From NCBI GenBank assembly GCA_009780275.1, contig WRAI01000001.1:62001-126000 (forward strand): a stretch of 64,000 nt of DNA. The letters run 5' to 3'. The translations under genes and the position numbers were made by a program. The number at the start of each line of letters is the position of its first letter. Positions within the stretch are counted from its first letter, which is position 1. Positions 25,932 to 35,200 of this stretch are shown one piece after another. The notes below the pieces were generated by a model. It had not been told where the DNA came from. It ran no database searches and saw nothing but the letters and a program-made list of their open reading frames with translations. This DNA comes from Oscillospiraceae bacterium (GTDB lineage: Bacteria; Bacillota; Clostridia; Oscillospirales; UBA929).

Positions 25932-27443
25932 TTACAAAAAAACAAACCCGCACTCATCCAACGGCTGCCGCAATAAGCAGTTCACAGCCGCAGCGGCCAG
26001 CGGGTAGTCGTCCTCAATGGCCAACGCGCCCGCGCCCGCACAGGGCAGTGCGGACAGTAATAGCAATTGTTCATCAAGCAGTCGATAATACAGTGTAAAT
26101 AATCCGGGTAATTTTTTGGTCTTGACCGCGATATCTTTTTCCGCAACCGCCTGCCAATCCGGCGGCAGTGCCATGTCCTTGCAGTGCGGAAATGGCGGAA
26201 ATGCCAGCCATGTTTCGCCGTCGGACAACGCCGTGACTGACCAGACGCAGTCGCGGCAGTTCATAGTTTTGGGCGGGCGAATTCCCGGAACAACAAGGCT
26301 GTGCTCCAGTGCCGCCATCACCGCCGTCACGCCGCCAAACACCGGCAAGATGGCGCGCGGGCGCTCAGCGTCGGCAACGCTTTTAACGCTGTCAGGCGTG
26401 ATAGGCTCGACATAATGCCGCCGAATGTCCGCCGCCGTCAAATATGGCGACAGAAGCGACGCCTCATAGCCGCGGCGATGCAGTTCGGTCACGGCATTGA
26501 CAATCAACGGCTCGTAGTTGCGATGCCCCAGTAGCAGCACCCGCGGCTTGTCGGAATGTTTCACCTCGTTTCGCGTTCCGCTGATGGGGTAAAAATAATC
26601 CGCCGAGGTTGTCACGCCGGTAGCTGCCGTGCTGTGTACGTTGGCGCGGCGATAGCCCGGCTTTTGGTGGCGCGGTGTGTCGCCGATAAGCGCCTCAATA
26701 TCCTGCACGGAAAACCCCAGTTTTAACGCAACGCTGATAGCTGCTGCGTCCCGTGAGGCAATCAGTTCGCGTTGTGCGTAAAGAAGTTCAAGCAGTACTT
26801 GAATGTAGATGGTGTCAATCCCCGTCATACGTCGCACCTGCTCAATGTCATACAGCCCGCGGCGCAGCAGCTCGGCGGCATGCGGCAAGGAGTGCTTGCA
26901 ATGATGCACCAGCGCGCCGTCACTCAGCCGCCGGACGTTGACATCAAACAGCCCGCCGGTGTGGCGTGCGGCGTTGAGCAACGCCTTGCCAAGTTGGTTG
27001 GAAATGCTAAACATACCGTCGTTAAGCACTGCTAAATAGTCAAGATTGGGCGGAAAAACATGCCCTTCATTTTGAATGTCCCACAGCGTCGCGCCGTCTT
27101 TCAGCCGTTGCGACAGCGTCGCCAAATCAACCTGCTGAGCTTGGGCGACAAGCAGCGTCTCAGCACACAGTTCCTGCGAATGCGCCAGCAGCAAAAATTC
27201 ATGGCTGTCAAACACTATGGCGTAGCGAAACACAGTTGCGCCGCACAAGTTTTCGCGCTCGGAGACCTGTATGGCATCGGCACGCAATAACGCCAAGTCA
27301 TGCGGGCTCATCGTCAAAGCCGGCACGATGGCGCGGTCGTAATCAATTTGCTCAGCAGGACAAAGCCACGCGACAGAACCGTTGCTATCGCGCAATTGGA
27401 TCAGCGTAATGCCCTTGGTGTGGAGCGGGCGATTTGTTGTCAC
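25932..27443 (-). CDS. CarB-like protein lacking functional ATP-grasp sites
   Basis: A 503-residue protein that is collinear by eye with carbamoyl-phosphate synthase large subunit (about 1070 residues) but heavily cut down. Residues about 15-125 match the second half of ATP-grasp 1 (RDSNGSVAWLCPAEQID), yet the catalytic NPR motif is replaced (LAHSQELCAE). About 185-255 match the oligomerisation domain (LLRRGLYDIEQVRRMTGID). About 275-375 match the linker and start of the second half (SDKPRVLLLGHRNYEP, with the glycine loop lost; RRHYVEPITPDSV). About 440-500 match the end of ATP-grasp 2 (DYPLAAAAVNCLLRQPLDE). The N-terminal 200 residues and the allosteric domain are absent. GTG at 27443 follows TTGGAGGAA. 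Synthase activity is not expected; the role is unknown. Confidence 0.7.
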   Translation of the reverse strand: MTTNRPLHTKGITLIQLRDSNGSVAWLCPAEQIDYDRAIVPALTMSPHDLALLRADAIQVSERENLCGATVFRYAIVFDSHEFLLLAHSQELCAETLLVAQAQQVDLATLSQRLKDGATLWDIQNEGHVFPPNLDYLAVLNDGMFSISNQLGKALLNAARHTGGLFDVNVRRLSDGALVHHCKHSLPHAAELLRRGLYDIEQVRRMTGIDTIYIQVLLELLYAQRELIASRDAAAISVALKLGFSVQDIEALIGDTPRHQKPGYRRANVHSTAATGVTTSADYFYPISGTRNEVKHSDKPRVLLLGHRNYEPLIVNAVTELHRRGYEASLLSPYLTAADIRRHYVEPITPDSVKSVADAERPRAILPVFGGVTAVMAALEHSLVVPGIRPPKTMNCRDCVWSVTALSDGETWLAFPPFPHCKDMALPPDWQAVAEKDIAVKTKKLPGLFTLYYRLLDEQLLLLSALPCAGAGALAIEDDYPLAAAAVNCLLRQPLDECGFVFL

Positions 27444-27458
27444 CTCAGATTCCTCCAA

Positions 27459-28484
27459 TTACGATTTGTCAGTGGCCGCCACCCACGCCGGCGGAATATA
27501 TCCTGTAAACTGTACACCCCAAATCGGCTTATCCTTGTGTTGCAAACCGGCACAAAGTCCGTCGGATGTGCGATGTGTAACGATGAGGTCGCTGCGGTCG
27601 GCAAGCAAACACTCGGGCAGTGACAGGCGGTGGTTGTGTGCGTTGCCGTACATGCGGCCGGCGGAAACATCAAGTGTGGCAAAATCATCGCTGTGAACGC
27701 CCAGTCCAATGGCTTCCAACGGCAAATCCAGTGCCGCGCAGAGCAACGAAAAGCCGTTTCCGACAGCCAAAATCGGCTTTTGACACTGCCGAATTTTGTC
27801 AATTAGTCCAACGTCATGTCCATCCTCACGCGCACCATGAGAAATAACGATGGCATCGTAATTGTCAGCCGCCCAATTGCCCAACGGTGGCAGTAACTTT
27901 ACATCAAAGCCTTGTAAGCACAACTGCCGCACCAACGTGCGCGAACTGCCCAGATCAACAACGCCGATATGTCCGCGCGACGGCCCATGCGCCTCGTACG
28001 GTGTGGCGTGTTTGACCGCGCCGGGATACGCGCCGCGCATGGTGTGGTCGTTGAGCTTGGCGTGAAGTGCCTGCCAGCCGCTGAATCCCGGCGTGGCGCA
28101 AATGGCGGCACGCATAGCACCGTGCTCGTTGAGATGTGTCTGCAACGCCTGCGTGTCAATGCCTTTAATGGCGGTGACATAGTGCCGCCGCAGATAATAA
28201 TCCAGCGTCTCGGCTGAGCGCCAATGCGACGGCGTATCGCACACATCGTTGACGATCAAGCCGCTCAAAAAGGGCTTGCCCGCCTCGCAGTGCTCGGTAT
28301 TGACGCCGTAAACCCCAACCAACGGCGTGTTGAGCAGCAGCAATTGGTTGGCATACGCGGGGTCACCAAGCGGCGGCATATACGAGCCGTCATGACAACA
28401 AATATGCCCGATGGCAACGCCTGGCGAACCAAACGCCTCGCCTTGGAATCGGGTTTTGTCGGAGAGCAGCAATGTGGCTTTCAT
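27459..28484 (-). CDS. CarA-like protein with a dead glutaminase site
   Basis: A 341-residue homologue of carbamoyl-phosphate synthase small subunit. The N-terminal CarA domain is recognisable: LLLSDKTRFQGEAFGS, GDPAYANQLLLLNTPLVG, and VTAIKGIDTQALQTHLNEHG. In the glutaminase domain the nucleophile motif ICLGHQ reads VGNGFS (Cys to Gly242), and the GVQYHPE triad motif reads GVQFTGY (His to Thr327, Glu to Tyr329), so glutamine hydrolysis should be impossible. The frame is intact, with TAGGAG before the ATG at 28484. It lies 15 bases before the CarB-like start, in the normal carA-carB order, downstream of pyrF. Confidence 0.8.
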   Translation of the reverse strand: MKATLLLSDKTRFQGEAFGSPGVAIGHICCHDGSYMPPLGDPAYANQLLLLNTPLVGVYGVNTEHCEAGKPFLSGLIVNDVCDTPSHWRSAETLDYYLRRHYVTAIKGIDTQALQTHLNEHGAMRAAICATPGFSGWQALHAKLNDHTMRGAYPGAVKHATPYEAHGPSRGHIGVVDLGSSRTLVRQLCLQGFDVKLLPPLGNWAADNYDAIVISHGAREDGHDVGLIDKIRQCQKPILAVGNGFSLLCAALDLPLEAIGLGVHSDDFATLDVSAGRMYGNAHNHRLSLPECLLADRSDLIVTHRTSDGLCAGLQHKDKPIWGVQFTGYIPPAWVAATDKS

Positions 28485-28529
28485 GGAAACTCCTATTTAT
28501 CTGTTTGCAGGGCGCTCGGTGTGCGCCGC

Positions 28530-29402
28530 CTATATAATTTTTTGCAACTTCTCTCGCATATCTAATGCTTCGGCCCGCGCTGCCTCAGCGTAATGCCCGC
28601 CGCGTTTCTGCCACGCCCGCAAAATATCACGTGAATTATTGACGATTGCGTGACCGCCGTTGGCAAAGGCAGGGGCAACACTTGCCGCCGTGCCGCCTTG
28701 CGCGCCATAGCCGGGGATTAAGAAAACAGTGTCGGGCATGGCGTCTCGCAATTCGGTCAATTGTGCCGGATGCGTTGCGCCGACAACAATGCCGATATGC
28801 CGGTTGTGCAGTGCCGCCAGTTGTTCGGCAATATGCCGGTAAACCGGCTTGCCATCAACAAGTAAGTCTTGCACGTCGCTCGACGATGGGTTCGATGTCT
28901 TGACCAACACAAAAATATCGCGATCATACGCCTCGCAAGCGTCAAGAAACGGGTCAAGATTGTCACTGCCCTGATACGGGTTGACAGTCATACAGTCGCA
29001 GCCGAACGCCTCATATTCGGTATTGCCGATCCTGGTTTTTCCGATAAATGCCTGCGCGTACTGCGCCGATGTTGAACCAATGTCACCGCGTTTGGCATCG
29101 GCGATGATGTAGTAGCCCAACTGCTTAGCGTACTTGACGCTCTCGGCAAAGGCAATCATGCCCGGCACGCCGAACGCCTCATGACACGCCAACTGCGGTT
29201 TGACAGCCGGCACAATGTCTTGCAGCGCGTCCAAAATGCCCTTGTTAAATTCCAGAATGGCAGCCCCCGCGGCCTCCGGCGTTTCGCCCTGCGCGGCGAT
29301 ATGCTTGTCCAGCAATTCAGCGGGCAACATATCCAATCGCAGATCGAGCCCCACAACGGTGGGGTTCTGTTTGGCGGCGATGGCGGCAATTAGCTTATTC
29401 AT
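28530..29402 (-). CDS. pyrF: Orotidine 5'-phosphate decarboxylase, subfamily 2
   Basis: Decarboxylates OMP to UMP, the last step of de novo pyrimidine synthesis. The 290-residue length and motifs fit the long PyrF subfamily: VVGLDLRLDMLP, PAVKPQLACHEAFG, the catalytic IADAKRGDIGSTSAQYA (Asp-Lys-Asp array), TVNPYQGSDNLDPFL, VGATHPAQL and IPGYGAQGG. Catalytic residues are all present, in contrast with the two following genes. The start overlaps the end of pyrC by 8 bases. Confidence 0.95.
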   Translation of the reverse strand: MNKLIAAIAAKQNPTVVGLDLRLDMLPAELLDKHIAAQGETPEAAGAAILEFNKGILDALQDIVPAVKPQLACHEAFGVPGMIAFAESVKYAKQLGYYIIADAKRGDIGSTSAQYAQAFIGKTRIGNTEYEAFGCDCMTVNPYQGSDNLDPFLDACEAYDRDIFVLVKTSNPSSSDVQDLLVDGKPVYRHIAEQLAALHNRHIGIVVGATHPAQLTELRDAMPDTVFLIPGYGAQGGTAASVAPAFANGGHAIVNNSRDILRAWQKRGGHYAEAARAEALDMREKLQKII

Positions 29403-30420
29403 AAGTAACTTTTCCTCTCAACTTCATGCCTGTAAACGGCGTATTGACACATCGCCCCGACGGCTGATATGTGTATTCGGCGTCTAAGTCAATTTGCACT
29501 GTCTCATCCGTTGACGGTAAACCTAAAATGCGGCGCGGCGCATGACAGAGCTTGTCAACAATCTGTTCAAGTGTCAGCAAGCCGGTGAAATATAATGCCG
29601 TCAGTGTCGCCGGCCACAACGTTTCTAAGCCGATGATGCCGTTGGGTGGCTTGTTGCGCATCTTTTCTACCCAATGGTGCGGCGCATGGTCGGTCGCAAT
29701 GGCATCAATTGTGCCGTCTTGCAAAGCTTCAAGAACAGCCTCAATATCGGCCTGTGTCGCCAGCGGCGGCGCCATGCGGGCGTTGCCGCCAAATGTCGCC
29801 ACTGCGTCCTTGGTGAAGGTAAAGTGGTGCGGCGCGACCTCGCAAGTGACGGGTAAGCCGTCACGCTTTGCCTGTCGAATAAACGCCAGTGCATTAGCAC
29901 GGCTGACATGCGCGATATGTATCGGCACGCCTGTTTTGGCCGCCAGTTCACAATCCCGCGAGACTTGCTCTATTTCCGGCTCACAGTGGTCAATCAGCGG
30001 CAAGCCGACAGCCTGCGCCTCACGCATCGCCGCTTCCATGATAACATCGCTGACAGGTATGCCGTCATCACTCAACGCAACAACGCCGGCTTGCTTCAAT
30101 GCCGCAAAGTCGGTCAGCTCCTGTCCGCGTTGCCCGACAGTTACGGCGGCAATGATGTGAACATTGGCGTAGGGGCGGCATTCTGCCGCCCGCGGGCGAC
30201 TGCAAGTCGCCCCTATGTGGGCAATACGCTCACGCAACCGCGTCACCATCGCTGCGTTGTCAATGGGCGGTGCCGTATTGGGCATCATGACAATGTCGGC
30301 AATGCCGTTGGCCGCAGCAATCCGCGTCCCCTCGGCAATGTCAGTCTTATACGTCTGCCCCGGGTCGCGAAGATGAACATGCATATCGCATGCAGCGGGG
30401 AGGGTTATGATATTTGACAT
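29395..30420 (-). CDS. pyrC: Dihydroorotase, short form with a repeat-derived insertion
   Basis: Cyclises N-carbamoyl-aspartate to dihydroorotate. The 341-residue product begins almost at the first metal motif (CDMHVHLRDPG, residues 11-21) and so lacks the roughly 45-residue N-terminal beta-sandwich segment of ordinary 420-residue class I enzymes. Other metal and substrate motifs are intact: ALSDDGIPV, DHCEPE, HIAHVSR, APHHFTF and IATDHAPHH. A 16-residue stretch (GATCSRPRAAECRPYA) is encoded by a palindromic repeat (30169-30216) and has no counterpart in the family. The ATG at 30420 follows AGGAGA. Confidence 0.92.
   Translation of the reverse strand: MSNIITLPAACDMHVHLRDPGQTYKTDIAEGTRIAAANGIADIVMMPNTAPPIDNAAMVTRLRERIAHIGATCSRPRAAECRPYANVHIIAAVTVGQRGQELTDFAALKQAGVVALSDDGIPVSDVIMEAAMREAQAVGLPLIDHCEPEIEQVSRDCELAAKTGVPIHIAHVSRANALAFIRQAKRDGLPVTCEVAPHHFTFTKDAVATFGGNARMAPPLATQADIEAVLEALQDGTIDAIATDHAPHHWVEKMRNKPPNGIIGLETLWPATLTALYFTGLLTLEQIVDKLCHAPRRILGLPSTDETVQIDLDAEYTYQPSGRCVNTPFTGMKLRGKVTYE
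30169..30216. repeat. TAGGGG...CCCCTA element inside pyrC
   Basis: 48 bases bounded by GTAGGGG and CCCCTAT. Inside are two hairpins: GGGCGGCA-TTC-TGCCGCCC and GGGCGACT-GCA-AGTCGCCC. The ends match the intergenic copies at 14094 and 17601. Being 48 bases long without a stop in the pyrC frame, it adds 16 codons without breaking the gene. Confidence 0.75.
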
Positions 30421-30561
30421 GGTGAGGTTCTCCTGTCGCGCCTCGTGTACGCGTGCTGTTCGCCAAAACTTCGGCATTACAACTTCCGCGCCGTTGGCTG
30501 TGCCAACTATGCGAAAGTTTCTATGCACTCCATTTTTGGCGGCACGCTACTCGGCAGTTCT

Positions 30562-31800
30562 TTATGGATTAAACTGCTTCATCACAACACCTGTTGTTAA
30601 TTTCGGGTAAAAGTATGTCGATTTCTGCGGCATACGCTCGCCCGCGAGAGATACATCGGCCATTTGTTCAATGCGGGTGGCGTTGAGCAGGAAAGCACAC
30701 TGCGCTTCGCCGTTGTCTACCGCGTCAAGCGCCGTTTGCAGTGAGCGGGTGTATTTAATGTGGCTTTGCGCCGCCAGCTCAGCTTTGCCAATGCCTAAAA
30801 CGGGCTCTAAAATCATGTTGTGCAGCAGCGCCACATCCAAGCCGCGGTACGCCTCGCTATGCTGAGGCAGTGCTTTGGCCATTTCAGCGCGGTCACGCAA
30901 CGTCAACAACGCATAATGCCGGTTGCCGGCATAGAGCGCGACAGTGTCTTCGCGCTTAGCAAGCTGCTCTTCGACATTGGCAATGTCTTCGCACAATGTG
31001 ATCTCAAAGTGCGGCGACAGCTGCATCAATACATCGGTTGCCGAGAAGTTGTCCACATTAAAGACAAGGCGGTGTGTCGGCCAAATCACCAGTCCATCGT
31101 CAGCCATATCGACCAGCATGGTCATAATACGCGAAGCATTGATATCGGGGTGTTCATTATAATATTCCAATGCTGTGGTATAGCGGTGGTGCCCGTCGGC
31201 AATATAGAGCGTCTTGTCATGAAACGCCTCTGTGATTTTTTGCGTATCGGTCGGGTCATCAATACGCCAAAAGCGGTGAACAACGCCGTCTTCGTCAGAG
31301 AACTCCAAGTCAGGCGCATTTGTCGTATAACCGGACATTAACCTATCGACTGCCCGCTGCGGGTCTTGATACAGGCAGTAAATCTGACTGAAATTGCAGT
31401 GTGTAGCATCCATCAAGGCGTAGCGGTCACCTCGTGCCTTGGGTAAAATTTCCTCGTGCGGCAACACAACGCCGGCCGCAAACGGCTCCAAACCGACATC
31501 GCCGATGATGCCGGTAATCTTGCGGCGCGTGCCTCTGTCATCAAACTCCTCTTGATACACCGTAAACGAAGGCGCGTCATCGGTCGCCAAAATCCCGCCG
31601 CCCAACCAGTCTTTTAACGTTTCCGCCGCCTCGCCGTAATCAGTCGGCTTCTCCAAGCGGATGACATTATATTTGTTTTTTGCCAGCAATGCCTGCTCTT
31701 CTTTGTCATAAATGATGTCATAAGGCGGGCAGACAAGCAGCGTGATGTCACCTGCCTCAGGTGTGTACCGCAGAGCGCGGAATGGAAATACGTTAGCCAT
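30562..31800 (-). CDS. DUF1015 family protein
   Basis: A 412-residue protein matching the DUF1015 family: VFPFRALRYTPE and VCPPYDIIYDKEEQALLAKNKYN near the N-terminus, the LPHEEILPKARGDRYALMDAT segment, and YIADGHHRYTTALEYYNE in the middle, which is the family's most conserved motif. Some members have been linked to serine/phosphoserine metabolism, but the function here is not established. The ATG at 31800 follows GGGAGG and a consensus-like promoter. It is the first gene of the minus-strand unit leading into pyrC, with about 140 bases between them. Confidence 0.88.
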   Translation of the reverse strand: MANVFPFRALRYTPEAGDITLLVCPPYDIIYDKEEQALLAKNKYNVIRLEKPTDYGEAAETLKDWLGGGILATDDAPSFTVYQEEFDDRGTRRKITGIIGDVGLEPFAAGVVLPHEEILPKARGDRYALMDATHCNFSQIYCLYQDPQRAVDRLMSGYTTNAPDLEFSDEDGVVHRFWRIDDPTDTQKITEAFHDKTLYIADGHHRYTTALEYYNEHPDINASRIMTMLVDMADDGLVIWPTHRLVFNVDNFSATDVLMQLSPHFEITLCEDIANVEEQLAKREDTVALYAGNRHYALLTLRDRAEMAKALPQHSEAYRGLDVALLHNMILEPVLGIGKAELAAQSHIKYTRSLQTALDAVDNGEAQCAFLLNATRIEQMADVSLAGERMPQKSTYFYPKLTTGVVMKQFNP

Positions 31801-31829
31801 AAAATAACCTCCCAATGTATTTATGTCGT

Positions 31830-31858
31830 ATTATACCATATATTCCCCCTGCTGACAA
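31830..31858 (-). promoter_or_regulatory. Sigma-A promoter for the DUF1015-pyr unit
   Basis: On the minus strand TTGTCA (31858-31853), 17 bases, TATAAT (31835-31830), 30 bases before the gene start. No PyrR attenuator is evident in this short leader. Confidence 0.82.
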
Positions 31859-31925
31859 TGCATGGAATAGAAAATTTCTGATAAACTATAGCAAGAGACA
31901 ATCACACACAAGGAGGAAGTTTGTT

Positions 31926-32081
31926 ATGCAGACACGATTTTTATGCGGTGTCAGTGTTGGCGTTGTTGCCGGGGCTGCACTGGCTGCCGCTATTTTGCCC
32001 ATTGATAAACGAACTTTACGAAAATCGCCGCCCGCCCGTGCCTTGAAATCCATGGGAAAGATCATTGACCACGTCACGTAG
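31926..32081 (+). CDS. Small membrane protein, 51 residues
   Basis: A short protein with one hydrophobic helix (FLCGVSVGVVAGAALAAAIL, about 5-24) followed by a basic tail (DKRTLRKSPPARALKSMGK). The glycine/alanine-rich helix with a basic tail resembles YtxH-like small membrane proteins, but it is too short to assign. A strong AAGGAGGAAG ribosome site precedes the ATG at 31926. It stands alone between divergent units. Confidence 0.6.
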   Translation: MQTRFLCGVSVGVVAGAALAAAILPIDKRTLRKSPPARALKSMGKIIDHVT

Positions 32082-32086
32082 GGGCG

Positions 32087-32122
32087 TTGCTGAACAGTTG
32101 CGCGGCGTCGTGAGGCGTGACA
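32087..32122 (+). repeat. Dispersed AGGCGTGACAG repeat, copy 2
   Basis: TTGCTGAACAGTTGCG, GGCGTC, then GTGAGGCGTGACA. It directly follows a GTAGGGGCG end like those of the palindromic family. Confidence 0.65.
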
Positions 32123-32190
32123 AGCGAGCGATGTAAAAACATCGCCGCTCTACATATAAAAATTTTCATAAAAAATCATGTAAAAAACAC

Positions 32191-32220
32191 TTGCCATTCA
32201 CGCCGTGTTCATGGTATACT
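32191..32220 (+). promoter_or_regulatory. Promoter for the large exported protein
   Basis: TTGCCA (32191-32196), an 18-base spacer and TATACT (32215-32220), about 50 bases before the start at 32272. Confidence 0.65.
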
Positions 32221-32271
32221 TTCTAGTAATTAGGGATGCATATCCCACAGAAAAAGAGGAGGAAATACATA

Positions 32272-35200
32272 ATGGCAAAGTATCGTAAATCATGCAAACG
32301 AACGGCATCGTTTCTACTTGCGCTGGCGATGTTGTTCACCCTCGTGCCCGTATTTGGAGCGAACGCGGCACAGGCACAGACGGGTACGCCGTCAACACCT
32401 GAGAATGTCAATGACATTCCGGGCATAACGCACACGCAAATTGCCAACAGTGGTGTTGGCAGCGATCTCCGCTTCAATGTATTGGAAATCGCGCCGAATG
32501 CGCCTGTACGCGTCTTGGCAGGTTTGCCGCGCTACGGACAGGTTGAAGGATTCCGCACCGTCGGCCAAATGGCAACAAGCTACGGTGAAGCGGGCTATGA
32601 TGTCGTTGCCGCCATGAACACCGGCTTATTCGGACTGGGTGTCCCTGCGGGGACACAAGTTGCATCGCAGGGTGCGTTCATCCGTGATGGCATTCTTATG
32701 CGCAACTGGGGCCCGGGCGGCACATCCGAATATGTCGGCGCAGAGCAATATCTTTTGGGATGGAAAGCCGACGGCACCTTTGTCTACGGATTGAACCCCT
32801 TCCATACCATGAACCTTTCGGTCAACGGTGGTGCGCCTCGTACCTTTACGGGGCTGAATACGGGCCGCGGAGACTTCCAAGGAAATCCGCCTCCATGGAG
32901 CGACCTGATACTGTGGACAGAACACTTCGCCCCGGAAGCTGTCACGCCGGCTGCGCGCTTAGCAGGCGCACGGGATGTTTATCTTGAAGTACTGTCAGGG
33001 CGTATGGCGTTTGGCGAAACGCTGACTATGCGTGTCGTGCAAGCGGCACATGACGGGGTCAATAACGCCGTCATCGCGCCCGACCACGCCCGCCTTGTGG
33101 CAAGAAATGCCGCTGACGTCGCTTTCTTAAACGGGTTGAATGTCGGCGATATAGTCACCATTAACCATACAGTCACCAATCGCAGCACAAATACACCGGA
33201 CCCGCGCATCAATCACATCACATTCCCCGCAATGCCGAACTTCACTTGCACGGTGGATTGGACAGAAGTGGTGGAAGCAGTTCCTGCTGCGCTTTGGGTA
33301 CATCGTGATGGTATAGACCATAACATTACACAAGGGCAAAGCGGCGGCCTTGTTTGGAACTCATATCGCCCCCGCACCGTCTTTGGCGTAACGGCCGATG
33401 GCACACAGCTATGGGCTGTTGCCAGCGGCAACAGCAGCGGTATGAGCATTCCGCAAGCACGCCAGCAGTTGGTCGACCGCGGGGCCGTCAATGTTTGGAA
33501 CTTCGACGGCGGCGGCAGCTCGACCATGACCATCGGCAATACGTTAGTGACGTTCGCCGCCGGCATGAGCGGTGGTGTGCCGTCGACATTCCAACGCTCT
33601 ATTGCTAACGGTATGGTGCTGGTGCGCGACAACCAACCACCCATCACCGGCAGTTATGCCGTGACGGTGGACGGCGCTTACGTCGGCACATTTGATGTCG
33701 GCGAAACCGTTTCCCTCGAAGTCCTGCGTGCAGGCTTCAGCATCCGCGCTGTCGGCGGTTTGGCCGGCATTACGCCGACCATCGACGGCACAGATTTGGT
33801 ATTCACCATGCCGGATAGGGCCGTAGACATTACGCTGGTTGTTGTCAGTGTGCCCAGAGCCGGCGGACGTGTCGGCAGCTTCCTGAACCAAGCCGGCCCG
33901 ACAAACGAAGTTCACATTGGACCGTGGGTTTCGGGCGTCGGCACACCGGTAGCACCGGGCGGCTCGACGTTGACAGGCATGGCAGGCAACCCGCTCGTCA
34001 TGAATATCACAGCGGCAGACGCAGGAGTACATCCGCAGCTCCGCCGCCAGTTCTGGCACTTGACAACGGCCGGCTCGCTCAATACCGCCGGTGCCGGTGC
34101 GTTTGTCAACCAAAATCTGCGTGCCGATGAGCATTACATCAGCTACCGTGTCGTAGCCACAATGCCTTTTAACATCCGTGTCCACGCCCACCAGCCCGGC
34201 TATCGTGGTGTAGGTGAAAGTTGGAGAAGTGTTCTTGGTACAGGCACAACAAGCGGTTTTGCACCTGCCGATACACACGAAGGCAAAATCAGCTTGGCCG
34301 ACATCATCGCATTCAACGCCAACCTGGCCGACAGCAACATCGCTGTGGTAAACGGCTTTGAAATTTGGGGTGACCAAAACTATGCGGGTGGCGGAAACAT
34401 CAGCGTCGAAAAATTCGACTGGTATTATGCGCCTCCGGCATACGGCATCATCCTTGGCGACCGCATGGGATTTGTCGATCCCGATACATTAGACGGCTTG
34501 CTCACGCCGGCGGCCGACTTTACCGTCGGACAAACCATAGTCATTGAACTCGATGTTGGCGGTTTGGCGGGCGTAAGCATCCCCGCGCTCGGTGGCATCA
34601 ACTACTCGCTCTTTGCCGCGGGCGGCAGGTTCTTTGCCTCTTTCGCCATGCCGGACGACAACTTAGAGTTAGACGTCGTAGGTGGTGAAAGAGACTATGT
34701 ATACTTGATTAATGAGGACTTCGAAGGGCTGACAGAGCTGCCCGAAGACTGGTGGCTCGCCAATGCAGCCAGCGATCTTGCGGTCAATGTTCAAGACGGC
34801 ACGCTGACGCTGGACAACGGTGCGGTATCTGGGCATACTTTGATTATGCTGCCCGTCGATGTCTGGGATTTTGACCTTGGCTACACAGCCACCTCAGCCG
34901 GCCGTCATGATACACGTCTCCGTGTGCAAGATGATATGCTGAGAGGCGGGCACAACCATTACGGCCTCGCCACCGTCATCCTGCCCGGCAATCCGAACGC
35001 CAACGTCATCGTCGGTCTGCCGCGCTTTACCGATGAAAACATCATGCGTGACGACACGCAATTTCAAACAGGCAACTGGCCTGCCGAAAATCGTCCCGGT
35101 CCGTTTGCCGCCGCCTCAACGCACGATTGGCTTTATCGCGTCCGCGGCACGCAGCTGACCATCTATAAAGACGGTGCCTATTTCGTCAGCATGGACATCA

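Noticed and set aside
31801-31925. Possible PyrR attenuator before the pyrimidine unit
   Set aside because: The leader is too short and shows no anti-terminator/terminator pair.
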